Source: [Scytonema hofmanni] UTEX 2349
Lineage (GTDB): Bacteria > Cyanobacteriota > Cyanobacteriia > Cyanobacteriales > Nostocaceae
NCBI RefSeq assembly: GCF_000582685.1
Contig: NZ_KK073768.1
Location: 4,769,090-4,833,089 of the forward strand
Length of the DNA: 64,000 bases
Reading direction: 5' to 3'
Part shown: piece after piece, positions 40,365 through 49,507 of the stretch
Position numbering within the stretch: position 1 is the first letter of the stretch
Layout: every line of letters begins with the position of its first letter
The notes under the pieces: generated by a model
Told to the model about the DNA's origin: nothing
Databases searched by the model: none
What the model saw: the letters and a program-made list of their open reading frames with translations, nothing else
Made by a program: the position numbers and the translations under genes

Positions 40365-40613
40365 TTAAAAATTCACTAAACCAAGATCGCGTTCAACCCT
40401 GCAAATGGCTCCCTCTTTTAGTTGTTCTCTAAGGTCAGCTAACGCTTTCTGCTCGATATAATATTGCACGGCTTCGTTGATCAATCGACTGCGATCGCGT
40501 TGGCGGAGCCTCTCGAAGAGAAGCGTGACGTACTCGGCATCGCCTTTTTCTGCCACTTGATCGATCAGTTTAATCGTCTCTTCTGGCAAAGTGATATTCA
40601 GCCTGCGATGCAT
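40365..40613 (-). CDS. Ribbon-helix-helix (CopG-type) protein carrying an in-frame repeat insertion
   Basis: 82 residues from ATG 40613. RHH core HRRLNITLPEETIKLIDQVA plus the second helix SRLINEAVQYYIEQKA. Between them the usual KGDRSRLI turn is split: KGD is followed by 15 extra residues (AEYVTLLFERLRQRD) and then RSRLI. The extra DNA matches a small dispersed repeat. RHH dimers bind DNA and often act as antitoxins or regulators; no toxin gene follows. The insertion sits in the turn between the two helices and may destroy folding. Confidence 0.72.
   Translation of the reverse strand: MHRRLNITLPEETIKLIDQVAEKGDAEYVTLLFERLRQRDRSRLINEAVQYYIEQKALADLREQLKEGAICRVERDLGLVNF
40494..40538. repeat. 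45-bp small dispersed repeat inserted in frame
   Basis: Starts beside a GCGATCGC octamer and continues GTTGGCGGAGCCTCTCGAAG. Insert length is a multiple of three and the GAT codon appears on both sides. Confidence 0.7.
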
Positions 40614-40847
40614 AATTTTTTATTTTTTGCTGTACTTTCATTCTACACATCTTTAGTGTGTATTTAATAGCCATTAAAAAAGCTAACAAAGTTGCAGATG
40701 GTAAATATTGTTACTTTAGGCATGATTTAGGGCAACTTAAATACAGAGTTGCACACAAGTCAACTTTGTATTAGTAAGTACACCTCAGTGAACGATAAAT
40801 GAATGACTCAGATTCTCAACTAGATGTAAATATCCCTAATTTACAAA

Positions 40848-41219
40848 ATGGAACAGTTAGAACAAAATTATAAAGCCCTATATAAATATTTTGTAGGCTT
40901 TAAAAGCCAGTTAGAAGATTTAAAACAACAACTTCATCAGCCTTCAGAAATTGACCCTTTACAAGTTTTGCAGTCGCAAGTTTACGCTTTGCAAAGGCAG
41001 TTGCAGGATTCAGAGACTGTGAGTGATGTTGGGGATGCAGCAACTACAGAAATGATTGTTGATAATGCAGAAATAGCGACACCGATTTTTGAGCTAGATA
41101 TTGATACAAAAGCGCAAGAAAGAATAACATTTACAGCTTTAAGTAATGACGAATTCAAACTAGAGAGAATGATATGGTTGATAGATATATTTGATCGTTC
41201 TGCTAAAAAGCCTGCGTAG
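40848..41219 (+). CDS. Coiled-coil protein of unknown function
   Basis: 123 residues. N-terminal coiled coil (EQNYKALYKYFVGFKSQLEDLKQQL and LQSQVYALQRQLQDSE fragments, about 3-55), an acidic linker, and a C-terminal part with many hydrophobics (FTALSNDEFKLERMIWLIDIFDRS). No signal, membrane segment or motif. It ends at a hairpin (AAGCCTGC-GTAG-GCAGGCTT, 41209-41227), after which a stronger terminator lies before glcF. Not recognised. Confidence 0.55.
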   Translation: MEQLEQNYKALYKYFVGFKSQLEDLKQQLHQPSEIDPLQVLQSQVYALQRQLQDSETVSDVGDAATTEMIVDNAEIATPIFELDIDTKAQERITFTALSNDEFKLERMIWLIDIFDRSAKKPA

Positions 41220-41236
41220 GCAGGCTTGGTTCGTAT

Positions 41237-41267
41237 AGCCCCACCCTTCTAGGGTGCGGGCTTTTTA
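41237..41267. terminator. Bidirectional terminator between 40848 gene and glcF
   Basis: AGCCCCACCCT / AGGGTGCGGGCT stem followed by TTTTTATA on the plus strand. It also lies immediately after the glcF stop on the minus strand. Confidence 0.8.
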
Positions 41268-41269
41268 TA

Positions 41270-42628
41270 TTAGATTTCCAACTTCTCACCCCGAATCGAA
41301 TAATCCAACAATTCCATTGGATGCATCACAGAAATCTCCTTACCTTGCAACTTTAAATGTTTAGTAATTTGCAACGTACAACCAGGATTTGCAGAAGTAA
41401 TTAAATCAGCGCCGGTATTCAACAAATTCTGCACCTTTTGCTTGCCCAATTCATCAGCAACATCCGGTTGCAGCATGTTATAAACTCCCGCACTGCCACA
41501 ACACAAAGCCGCGTCAATCGGTTCTCTTAACTTCACCCCTGGAATTTGCCGCAATAACTGACGCGGTTGCACACTAATCTTTTGCCCATGCAATAAATGA
41601 CAAGCATCTTGATAAACTAAATTCAATGGTTTCTCGGTAATTGGTGACAGTTTCGCCGTTAAACCAACCGTCGCCAAAAACTCTTGTGCATCCTTTACCT
41701 TACTAGCAAATTCCTTTGCCTTTTCGCAATATTCTGGGTCATCTTTTAACATATGACCGTATTCTTTTAAAGTGTGACCGCAACCAGCCGCATTGATAAT
41801 CACCGCATCCACATTAGTGTCAGCAAAACTATCAATCATCTGTCTCGCTAAAGCTTTCGCTTGTTCACTTTGTCCTTGATGTTCGGGAAGCGCTGCACAA
41901 CAACCTTGAGATTTAGGAATCACAACCTCACAACCATTTGCTGTTAAAACTCGCACCGTTGCTTCATTCACCGGCGAGAAAAATAACCGTTGCACACAAC
42001 CCAAAATCACCCCTACACGATAACGTTTTTCACCTTTTGCCTTGATAATAGTTGGCAAATTATCTTGAAAAGATTTTAAAGTAACTTCCGGCAAAATTGA
42101 TTCCATTGCTGCCAATCGGGGAGATATGCGTTCAAGTAAACCAGTAGAACGCACAAATTTTGGCAAACCTAATTTTTGATAAACAAACAATGGAACCAGT
42201 AAAAATCTTAAACGATTCGGATAAGGAAACAGAGAAAATATCAATTGACGAAATAACCTATCAGGCAAACTGCGGGGATAATTCCTTTCAACTTGCGGAC
42301 GAGTAGCCGAAATTAACTTGTCATACTGCACACCAGAAGGACAAGTAGTCACACAAGCAAGACATCCCAAACAAGAATCAAAATGTTCCGCCGATGCCTC
42401 ATTTAGCGCAATTTCACCCTCATTAATTGCATCCATCAAATAGATTCTTCCTCGCGGAGAATCCATCTCTTTACCAAGCACCCTATAACTCGGACAAGTC
42501 GCAAGACAAAACCCACAATGCACACAACTATCAATCAACTTCGGCTCAGGTGGATTCTTTTCATCAAACCCTTTCAAATTCTTCAAACTAGCCGTATTAT
42601 TCTTTAAATTAGTATCTGAAACCTGCAT
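41270..42628 (-). CDS. glcF: Glycolate oxidase iron-sulfur subunit GlcF
   Basis: 452 residues from ATG 42628; an in-frame extension to 42721 crosses repeat DNA and the glcE end. Two ferredoxin-type 4Fe-4S motifs: C35xxC38xxC41xxxC45 (CVHCGFCLATC) and C86xxC89xxC92xxxC96 (CLGCLACVTTC). The two CCG-type domains follow (SQGCCAALPEHQG and LCCGSAGVYNM). It passes electrons in glycolate dehydrogenase (glycolate to glyoxylate), part of photorespiration in cyanobacteria. glcE lies 76 bp upstream on the same strand; the separate FAD subunit GlcD is not in the window. Confidence 0.93.
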   Translation of the reverse strand: MQVSDTNLKNNTASLKNLKGFDEKNPPEPKLIDSCVHCGFCLATCPSYRVLGKEMDSPRGRIYLMDAINEGEIALNEASAEHFDSCLGCLACVTTCPSGVQYDKLISATRPQVERNYPRSLPDRLFRQLIFSLFPYPNRLRFLLVPLFVYQKLGLPKFVRSTGLLERISPRLAAMESILPEVTLKSFQDNLPTIIKAKGEKRYRVGVILGCVQRLFFSPVNEATVRVLTANGCEVVIPKSQGCCAALPEHQGQSEQAKALARQMIDSFADTNVDAVIINAAGCGHTLKEYGHMLKDDPEYCEKAKEFASKVKDAQEFLATVGLTAKLSPITEKPLNLVYQDACHLLHGQKISVQPRQLLRQIPGVKLREPIDAALCCGSAGVYNMLQPDVADELGKQKVQNLLNTGADLITSANPGCTLQITKHLKLQGKEISVMHPMELLDYSIRGEKLEI

Positions 42629-42704
42629 ACCTCTCCCCTCTCTATCTCTGTGTTCTCTGCCCCTCTGCGGTAGCCTGCGGCAAGCCACTTCGTGTCTACG
42701 TTTC

Positions 42705-43988
42705 TCAAATCCCCGCCACAAAACGACCAGGACTTAAAATATTCTTACCATCAAACTGTTCCTTAATACCCCGCATAATCTGCAAAGCATTACCCGAATA
42801 TCCCCACACATCTACCTTTTGTTTTACAGCAATTGGTGCAGACAAAATAGTGAGAAAACCCCTATTACTTTCACAGAGCGATCGCATCTTCAAAACCTCA
42901 CTTTCACCCTCAAGCCGCAACACTCCTAAACCACTACTAATATGAATCAAACCCATCTCCACCGAAGTCAAAACTTCCACCGCAGCAGTAGGTAACACTC
43001 CGATTTTGCAAGTAATTAAATCTGTCACATCAGAATGCATTTGCTCTCGCAATTTCTGCCATAAATCAGCTTCATCTGCGGCAGAGTAAATTGCTCCTTG
43101 TAAACCCAACTTTTCCCCTACTTGCAAAAGTCGGTTTGACTGTTCCTTCACACTTTCAACTATACTTTGGAAACAAGCGATTAATCCCAAACCATTACCC
43201 AAACCTAAATTAGACACCAGTTGACTTGAAAGCAAATCAGCTTGAGTTGGTGTCAGCGCAGAACCTCGCAGAATGTCCGCAGCTTGAGATATAGCAAGAG
43301 CCGTACCAGTTAGCACCACCGTCCCCGACATCTCCGGCAACGGATAAACTCGAAAAGTTGCTTGACTTATAATTCCAAGTGTGCTGTAAGAACCCGTAAA
43401 TAACTTCATCAAGTCGTAGCCGGCAACATTTTTGACCACACGTCCCCCAGCTTTGGCAATTTGTCCATCAGCACGGACAAAGGTAATACCCAAAAGTTGA
43501 TCTCGCACACTGCCGTAACGTTGTCGCAAAGAATTTGTATCAGCTGTGGCAATAATTCCACCAATAGTTGCTGATTCTGGTGCGCTGGGGTCGAGAGCGA
43601 GAAATTGCCGATGTTCGGCTAAAATTGCTTGGAGCTTCGAGAATCTCATTCCCGCTTCTACGGTGACAGTCAAATCTCCAACTGCATGTTCAATCAGTTT
43701 GTTAATGCGTTCGGTACTGATGACGACATCAACGCAAGTTCCTAAACCGCCCCAATTGATTTTACTACAATTACCGCAAGTTAAAACGCGCCAGTTATTT
43801 TGGTGAGCGTGGGCGATCGCTTGTGCTAATTCTTCGGTAGTGTGAGGAATTACAATGCAACTGGGAACGCTTCCAGGCATTATCGCCTGTAGAATACGCT
43901 CTTGGCGACTAATTTCGATATTTTCCCATAGGCAAACAGCATTTTCTTCCCCCACGATAGATGCAAAACTAGAGGCTTTTGCTTTCAT
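42705..43988 (-). CDS. glcE: Glycolate oxidase subunit GlcE (FAD-binding)
   Basis: 427 residues from ATG 43988. FAD-binding PCMH-type domain (about 35-215): IPHTTEELAQAIAHAH, VEAGMRFSKLQAIL, ATIGGIIATADTNSLRQRYGS and GRVVKNVAGYDLMKLFTGSYSTLGII. The C-terminal oxidase part has KQKVDVWGYS and the ending KNILSPGRFVAGI. Works with GlcF (directly downstream) and GlcD in oxidising photorespiratory glycolate. The 76-bp gap to glcF is a CTCTGCCCCTCTGCGG-type repeat that may weaken coupling. Confidence 0.9.
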   Translation of the reverse strand: MKAKASSFASIVGEENAVCLWENIEISRQERILQAIMPGSVPSCIVIPHTTEELAQAIAHAHQNNWRVLTCGNCSKINWGGLGTCVDVVISTERINKLIEHAVGDLTVTVEAGMRFSKLQAILAEHRQFLALDPSAPESATIGGIIATADTNSLRQRYGSVRDQLLGITFVRADGQIAKAGGRVVKNVAGYDLMKLFTGSYSTLGIISQATFRVYPLPEMSGTVVLTGTALAISQAADILRGSALTPTQADLLSSQLVSNLGLGNGLGLIACFQSIVESVKEQSNRLLQVGEKLGLQGAIYSAADEADLWQKLREQMHSDVTDLITCKIGVLPTAAVEVLTSVEMGLIHISSGLGVLRLEGESEVLKMRSLCESNRGFLTILSAPIAVKQKVDVWGYSGNALQIMRGIKEQFDGKNILSPGRFVAGI

Positions 43989-44067
43989 CAGTTTATTTTT
44001 GAATCCCTAAATCTAATGTACTAGTTTTCACCAAAAAATAAGTAATAAATTAAAACACAGCATTGGG

Positions 44068-44178
44068 CATATACAGCAGATTGCGTTTTTATTGAATACA
44101 CGTAGAGACGAAGCATGTGGAAGGTCTTTACAGGGTTTTGGGTTTTATGCATGTACCTCCTAAACCTGAAATATGCTG
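44068..44178. repeat. ATACAGCAGATTGCGTT repeat family, copy
   Basis: ATACAGCAGATTGCGTTTTT at the left and an inverted AAATATGCTGTA at the right, with GTAGAGACG inside. Part of a 520-bp gene-free gap before ndh. Confidence 0.6.
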
Positions 44179-44283
44179 TAGCAATCCGATCGGGAGAGCT
44201 TGAAAAGTTAGATTCCCGACTTCTTAAAGAAGTCGGGAATCTGAACACCGCCAATTTTCACGCTTTTATCTAGGATTGCTATA
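44178..44283. repeat. Hairpin repeat ending CTAGGATTGCTATA
   Basis: Left end GTAGCAATCC and right end GGATTGCTAT are inverted. The centre AGATTCCCGACTTCTT / AAGAAGTCGGGAATCT (44210-44242) is a perfect stem. The same element, more degenerate, is at 12704-12779. Confidence 0.7.
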
Positions 44284-44338
44284 TCTAGTTTTAGATTATG
44301 TTCGTTTAATTGATATTAATAAAAAATCCGAAATCTTT

Positions 44339-44367
44339 GTAGAGACGTAGCAATGCTACGTCTCTAC
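44339..44367. repeat. GAGACG palindrome family
   Basis: GTAGAGACGTAGCA-ATGCTACGTCTCTAC hairpin. Confidence 0.7.
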
Positions 44368-44510
44368 ATTATATGTAATAAACCTGTCATGATATTAAAT
44401 ATAGATAGCAAAGAGAATCCCGATTTATTCAATAAACCGGGATTCTGACTAGTCATTTAGCTGTAAATAAAACACGATCAACTACTAACCAATAACCACT
44501 AATTTTTTAT

Positions 44511-45869
44511 CTAAACATTAACTGTCGGTATATTTTTATCCTGTTTGTAATAACCGTTAATGTCTTCAACTTCTATTTCCTGGAGTGTTTCTCTACCTGT
44601 AATCAATCTTGCGCCGCGATTGCGAGTAAAATAGTTCCAGCCCCACTGAATCATGACTACTAATTTGTTGTCAAACTCAATTAAGAAGTAGATGTGAATT
44701 AATAGCCAAAATAGCCAAGCGAAGAAACCTGTAAGTTTAATAAAGCCTAAATCCACAACGGCTAAATTTTGCCCAATCATCGCTAAACTACCGCGATCAA
44801 TGTAGTGAAACGGTGGTAAAGTTTTGCCTTTAAGTCTTAGTTGAATCAGCGAAGCTACGTATTCTCCTTCTTGTTTAGCTACTGGTGCAACACCGGGTAG
44901 GGGTTTACCATTTTGATAAGAAAAATTCGCTAAATCGCCAACTACAAAAATATTAGAATATCCCTTGATACTCAAGTCAGGTTCAACAATAACTCGTCCA
45001 GCGCGATCGCATTCCGCAGAAGTGCGTTCTGTCAAAACTTTTCCCATTGCCGACGCTTTGACACCTGCTGCCCATAATACCGTTTTTGCGGCAATCTCTG
45101 TAATCCTATCATTTTGTTTGATGGTAACGACATCATCTTTTATATTCGTTACCAATGCTTTTGTTTGAACTGTGACACCCATCCGTGTTAAAGATGCTTC
45201 TGCTTCGGCTGATAATTCTGGTGCGAAGGGTGGGAGAATGCGATCCATGCCTTCGAGAAGCAAAACTTGCGCTTCGGAAGTATCAATGTTGCGAAAATCT
45301 TCTTTGAGGGTGTGATATGCTAACTCGGCGATCGCTCCTGCTAATTCTACACCGGTTGGACCCCCACCAACAATGACAAATGTTAACCAAGCACGCCGCA
45401 CTTGGGGGTCAATTTCCTTTTCCGCAGCTTCAAAAGCCGTAAAGATGCGACGACGCATTAACAACGCATCTTCCACAGTTTTCAATCCTGGTGCGAATTC
45501 TTCCCAGTCGTCTTTACCAAAGTAAGAATGTTTTGCACCTGTAGCAACAATTAATGTATCGTAAGGTACTACTTCATCACCTAAAATTACTTTTTGCGCT
45601 TCTGGATCGATATCATTGACTTCACCCAGCAACACTTTTGTATTTTTGCTTTTACTCAGCACCGATCGCAATGGCGAAGAAATATCAGCGGGAGATAACG
45701 CACCTGTGGCAACTTGATATAAAAGTGGTTGAAATAGATGAAAGTTCCGTTTATCAATCAGTGTAACGTTTACGGAAGCTTTGGCTAAGGCTTTCGCGGC
45801 GTAAAGTCCACCAAAACCACCACCAACGATTACTACCTGATGAGGTGGCTGATTGTCAAGTGATTTCAT
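44511..45869 (-). CDS. ndh: Type II NADH dehydrogenase (NDH-2)
   Basis: 452 residues from ATG 45869 (MKSLDNQPPHQVVIVGGG) with AAAGGAAA upstream; a TTG at 45890 would add seven. Two Rossmann dinucleotide motifs: VVIVGGGFGGLYAAKAL for FAD and FVIVGGGPTGVELAGAIAEL for NAD(P)H; QPLLYQVATGAL and NIFVVGDLA are family landmarks. A C-terminal hydrophobic segment (GFFAWLFWLLIHIYFLIEF) anchors it to the membrane. Oxidises NADH and reduces quinone without proton pumping. In cyanobacteria NDH-2 is thought to act as a redox sensor as well as an enzyme. Confidence 0.93.
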   Translation of the reverse strand: MKSLDNQPPHQVVIVGGGFGGLYAAKALAKASVNVTLIDKRNFHLFQPLLYQVATGALSPADISSPLRSVLSKSKNTKVLLGEVNDIDPEAQKVILGDEVVPYDTLIVATGAKHSYFGKDDWEEFAPGLKTVEDALLMRRRIFTAFEAAEKEIDPQVRRAWLTFVIVGGGPTGVELAGAIAELAYHTLKEDFRNIDTSEAQVLLLEGMDRILPPFAPELSAEAEASLTRMGVTVQTKALVTNIKDDVVTIKQNDRITEIAAKTVLWAAGVKASAMGKVLTERTSAECDRAGRVIVEPDLSIKGYSNIFVVGDLANFSYQNGKPLPGVAPVAKQEGEYVASLIQLRLKGKTLPPFHYIDRGSLAMIGQNLAVVDLGFIKLTGFFAWLFWLLIHIYFLIEFDNKLVVMIQWGWNYFTRNRGARLITGRETLQEIEVEDINGYYKQDKNIPTVNV

Positions 45870-46202
45870 AAGAAATGTTTCCTTTTTCAAGCTGCTGTTA
45901 TTATTCTTAACAAATTTACTTATATCAAGTTTGTCACATTTGTAGCTGTTTGGCTTGAACAGATGAAGATATGATAAAAGTAATCAAAGCTACATTTAAT
46001 AGCGTGTCCAGCAAATCATGCATATTGTAGAGACGACGATTTATCGCGTCTCTACAAGGTAAAATATAGGTTTAGAGTGATGATTAAGCTACCATTCAAA
46101 AAAGCCAAAAACCTTGTATTTCAAGCTTTTTGACTTTTGACTTCCGCGTTCGCGTAGCGTCTCCGTTCACCGAAGGTGTCCCGAAGGGAAGGAGAAGCGG
46201 TA
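45870..46202. other. Spacer with palindrome and small dispersed repeat
   Basis: A GAGACG palindrome at 46027-46055, and at about 46140-46200 a dispersed repeat containing GTTCGCGTAGCGTCTCCG and GAAGGTGTCCCGAAGGGAAG. No gene seen. Confidence 0.55.
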
Positions 46203-47432
46203 CTAGTCTACTAATTGAATCACACCCCATTGTCCATTTGTGAGCCAATCAGAGTCAGATTTTGCGACTTGTTCAATAACTTCCGGTTTTAACCCAGCGA
46301 CGACTTCCGACTTGAGAGTGCGTAATGCAACGATGGGGGCGGGGAAATAAGATACTATATCTGCAAAATTGGTGGTAAAATCCCAATGGCGATCGCCTAA
46401 TAATCGGCGATAATTTGCATCACCTTTAATTACGATCAAATTCGCGGCTGATAAATCACTTTTGAGTAAGTCGGGCATTTCCCAAAAAGCTAAAGGTGAT
46501 GTCCAAAAGTAATCTTCACACAAAATTAAGCGCTCTGAGGCAATATTTTCTTGCAACCGTTTGGCAAATAATGTAACATCTTCATGATTGGAAGCTGCTA
46601 AAAACTCAATTGTATGTAGCACATCTTTAATCATGGCATCAGAGACAAAAGTCGGGTGAGGTTTTAAATGTAGCTTTACTTGATTTGCTACATCACTACC
46701 CAAAAGAAAATCTACCAAACATAAATCGCAAACCAGTTCAAAACCAGCATTATCTATTACAAAGTCAATGCGTTTACCCTTACTAAGTAACAATTCCGTG
46801 ACTTTGGCGGTATCATCGACTAAAATCTGACCTTGTTGACTTTGAATATCAAAACGACTGCGATCATTTTCCAATGCTGACCACAAACTTAAGTCAACAC
46901 GATTTCCCCACAGCGCAAAATACAACAATGCAATCAAGGCTGTTTGATTTAACTTCTCTTCTTTTTGTGCATCAACCAACCATTGATTAAGTTGAATACA
47001 CAAAGAGTTTATCGAGTCAATAGATGTTTCTAAACCTTTATTTTTCTGTAACTGAAATGGATCAATACCTTGCAATTCACCAGGACGAAAGTAATTAGTA
47101 ATTTCCAGAATTAGACGATAAAAATAAGTTTCTGCTAAGAACCAAGGAACATCAATCCAAGGTTGACCTTTGAATGGTTCTAGATATTTGACCCAAGCTG
47201 AAAAATCAGCACCAGTGTCATGTAAAAGAGGTGTTAAAGGTTCTGATGGTAACTCACTGGCTAGTTGTTTCAAACAAGCATTAGTGTTTTCTGGGAAATT
47301 ATTTTCAGCGATAACTCTACAGGCGATCGCAGGCATTCGTTGAGTTACTGTATACTCAGTAAAAGTACCAACTTCAGACCCCAAAAGTGGAGATGGTAGG
47401 GGCAATTTGGGAATATTTGGTGTTGTCACCAC
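46203..47432 (-). CDS. DUF89/ARMT1-family protein
   Basis: 409 residues from GTG 47432. Family landmarks: an N-terminal helical domain (AETYFYRLILEITNYF), then RIDFVIDNAGFELVCDLCLVDFLL, LHLKPHPTFVSDAM and LIVIKGDANYRRLLGDRHW near the C-terminus. The Asp/Asn of DNAGFEL and the Lys/Asp of KGDANYRRL form the metal-binding active site. DUF89 proteins are metal-dependent phosphatases on damaged or sugar phosphates; the eukaryotic ARMT1 was also described as a carboxyl methyltransferase. Damage-control hydrolase is the best guess. Stands alone. Confidence 0.88.
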   Translation of the reverse strand: MVTTPNIPKLPLPSPLLGSEVGTFTEYTVTQRMPAIACRVIAENNFPENTNACLKQLASELPSEPLTPLLHDTGADFSAWVKYLEPFKGQPWIDVPWFLAETYFYRLILEITNYFRPGELQGIDPFQLQKNKGLETSIDSINSLCIQLNQWLVDAQKEEKLNQTALIALLYFALWGNRVDLSLWSALENDRSRFDIQSQQGQILVDDTAKVTELLLSKGKRIDFVIDNAGFELVCDLCLVDFLLGSDVANQVKLHLKPHPTFVSDAMIKDVLHTIEFLAASNHEDVTLFAKRLQENIASERLILCEDYFWTSPLAFWEMPDLLKSDLSAANLIVIKGDANYRRLLGDRHWDFTTNFADIVSYFPAPIVALRTLKSEVVAGLKPEVIEQVAKSDSDWLTNGQWGVIQLVD

Positions 47433-47546
47433 AAGTTCTTTTTCCCTCTTGATTTTTTGTTATTCTATCCTTGTTTTAAGAATTATCGCTGGAAAATTAT
47501 AAAATATACCTAATAGTTAAAAAGTCATTAAGCTATATTTATCAAC

Positions 47547-47645
47547 TAGAGACGTAGCAGTGCTACGTCTCTACATTCTTGATTGTACAGACGTTCGACC
47601 TGAACGTCTCTTGATTGTACAGACGTTCCGCCGGAACGTCTCTAC
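47547..47645. repeat. Cluster of three GAGACG palindromes
   Basis: Three successive hairpins: TAGAGACGTAGCA-GTGCTACGTCTCTA (47547-47573), ACAGACGTTCG...GAACGTCT (47587-47610) and ACAGACGTTCCG-CCGGAACGTCT (47619-47645), the last two each preceded by TTGATTGT. Tandem amplification of the element between two divergent genes. Confidence 0.75.
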
Positions 47646-47705
47646 TCGTAACTATTTCTAACGGTATAAGACAAACATCAAACAAAAGTGCAAATATTGT
47701 AAATT

Positions 47706-48122
47706 ATGGACACCATTCAACGCCTAGCTACTCTCAACCGCATTCGTAAACTTAGCCGTCTGATGGATACATCTATCGGTATTCCTGGGACGCGCTTTCG
47801 TTTTGGGTTAGACCCAATTCTTGGTCTTGTTCCTGGTGCTGGTGATTTAATCAGTACAGCATTCTCGGCTTATATAATATATTTAGCGACCCGCGTCGGT
47901 ATTTCAAATCAAGATTTAAGGCAAATGATTTTCAACGTTGGTTTGGAAGCAGTTGTTGGAACAGTGCCTTTAGTGGGTGATTTATTTGATGCTGTTTATA
48001 AATCTAACATCCGCAATTTAGCAATTTTGGAAAAGCATTTAACAGCGGTTGAACCAGAATTCTCTGAAGTCGCTTTGGAAGAAGAAACCAATCTCGCTTC
48101 ATCAAAATACGTGGATATATAA
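47706..48122 (+). CDS. DUF4112 membrane protein
   Basis: 138 residues from ATG 47706. Motifs of DUF4112: RLSRLMDTSIGIPGTRFRFG-like start (LSRLMDTSIGIPGTRFRFGL), DPILGLVPGAGDLISTAFSAYIIYLA and GTVPLVGDLFDAVYKSN. Two short hydrophobic segments (about 47-62 and 85-98) lie around Gly/Pro-rich loops. Widespread in bacteria, no known function; probably a small integral membrane protein. Not linked to a neighbour. Confidence 0.86.
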   Translation: MDTIQRLATLNRIRKLSRLMDTSIGIPGTRFRFGLDPILGLVPGAGDLISTAFSAYIIYLATRVGISNQDLRQMIFNVGLEAVVGTVPLVGDLFDAVYKSNIRNLAILEKHLTAVEPEFSEVALEEETNLASSKYVDI

Positions 48123-48940
48123 TTCTATAATTTGCACGATAACGTAGTAATGGCTTCAGCCCTTCAAATTCTTGAACTGAGCGATAAATGATTTTACTAC
48201 CTCTAGTAAGTAGGAGGGCGTTAAAAAACATAACTATATTTTGTCATTGCGTTCGCGGAGCGTCTCGTAGAGAGGAGGCACGACGTTCGCGCAGCGTGTC
48301 GCAGACAAGCAATCGCAAGGGTTTTAAGTGTTTTACCTACTTATCCATTTTTGATCTATGTCATAAAAAAATGGGTTAATAATTCGTACTTTTCATAAAT
48401 TTCGGCTCTATCAAATCGCCATTAGTACAGGTTGCTTGTACAATCTTGTGGTTTATTCACACAAAGATTTTTCTACAAATTAGAAACTACATACAGCAGA
48501 TTTGAGGTAAATGAAGTAAGTAGATAAGTACGATAAAACCTAACTACGTCCGAAGCGAACGTAACGAAGTGAAGTGAAGCAATCACAAGGGTTTCGAGGG
48601 TTTTACATTTCGTTACATAGGTAGGTTTATTTGTGCCTACCTACTTACATATATAAAGCCCCTCTCCTTGTAGAGACGTAGCACTGCTACGTCTCTTTTA
48701 TTCGATGAAAGCGGAAGCTGCTGTAATACACTATATCTCAGAGGAAATTAGGCTATACCTACATTGGTGTACTTGTTACACTTTTTCTTGTCACCATCTT
48801 TTATTTGCAAAGTCGTCAAATACGGTTTAGACGACATTAAGCCAAAAGTACCTAAAATAAAGTATTCAGTGCCAGATTAACCCGCCAAAACCTATATACA
48901 TTCGGGTTTTCCGGTCATCAATACTAAAAAAGATCCCCCT
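48123..48940. other. Repeat-rich spacer
   Basis: Contains dispersed repeats of the CATTGCGTTCGCGGAGCG type (about 48244-48330), a CAATCACAAGGGTTTCGAGG copy (about 48575-48600), and a GAGACG palindrome (48670-48697). No gene seen. Confidence 0.5.
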
Positions 48941-48969
48941 TGACATAGTATTAATATTGATACTATTAT
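48941..48969 (+). promoter_or_regulatory. Promoter and operator of the decayed hicAB locus
   Basis: TTGACA (48941-48946), 17 bp, TATTAT (48964-48969), a near-consensus sigma-70 promoter. The spacer contains the inverted repeat TAGTAT-TAATATTG-ATACTA, as expected of an autoregulatory antitoxin operator. The start codon of the hicA remnant follows at 48980. Confidence 0.6.
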
Positions 48970-48979
48970 AAATTTATAT

Positions 48980-49248
48980 ATGGCACAAATAGAAAAAATC
49001 CTTGCTCAGTTAAGGAACAACCCTAAGAACGTAAACTTTACCGAGAAGAGTGAAGGTTTGCAATCATTATTTTGGAGAACCCAGACAGCAAGGAACAAGC
49101 CATTGTGTCTATAAAACCCCTTGGGCTGGAGATCCTCGTGTAAACATTCAAGAGAAAAAGGGGAAAGCAAAACCGTAGATTAGCTATAGAAGCGGCAGAG
49201 CAAAATGTTAGCTTAAATCGCTATGTAAGCCTTAAACTTGCATGTTAA
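48980..49248 (+). pseudogene. Decayed hicA-hicB toxin-antitoxin locus
   Basis: Starts ATG (48980) as MAQIEKILAQLRNNPKNVNF. After a frameshift near 49040 the HicA sequence resumes: VCNHYFGEPRQQGTSHCVYK, then TPWAGDPRVNIQEKKGKAKP and a premature TAG (49176-49178). It fuses to the C-terminal end of a HicB antitoxin (RLAIEAAEQNVSLNRYVSLK, 49180-49248). So most of hicB and the end of hicA were deleted. HicA is normally an mRNA interferase of about 80 residues. Confidence 0.8.
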
Positions 49249-49371
49249 AGTTTTCCACTATAACCGGATAGGAATGAAAAACTAATTAACCAAAACTCTA
49301 TACCCGTCCACCGTGGCGGGTTTTTGTCATATCTAACCCACATTCCGCACTTCAACTTGAAGTACGGAATG

Positions 49372-49507
49372 TGGGATAAAACTATTAGACTTTGGGATGT
49401 AAAAAGTTGCGAACAACGCTGTATTCTTACCGGACATTTGGGAGCAGTTAATACAATTGCTATTAGTCCTAATGGTCAAACTTTAATTAGTGGCACTACA
49501 GACACCA
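49372..49507 (+). pseudogene. Duplicated WD40 fragment
   Basis: DKTIRLWDVKSCEQRCILTG and GAVNTIAISPNGQTLISGTT match blades 4-5 of the intact gene at 49688-51439 (about 50826-50960) nearly word for word. No proper start; the frame then runs into the HicB scrap. It is a partial direct duplication 1.3 kb upstream of its source. Confidence 0.8.
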
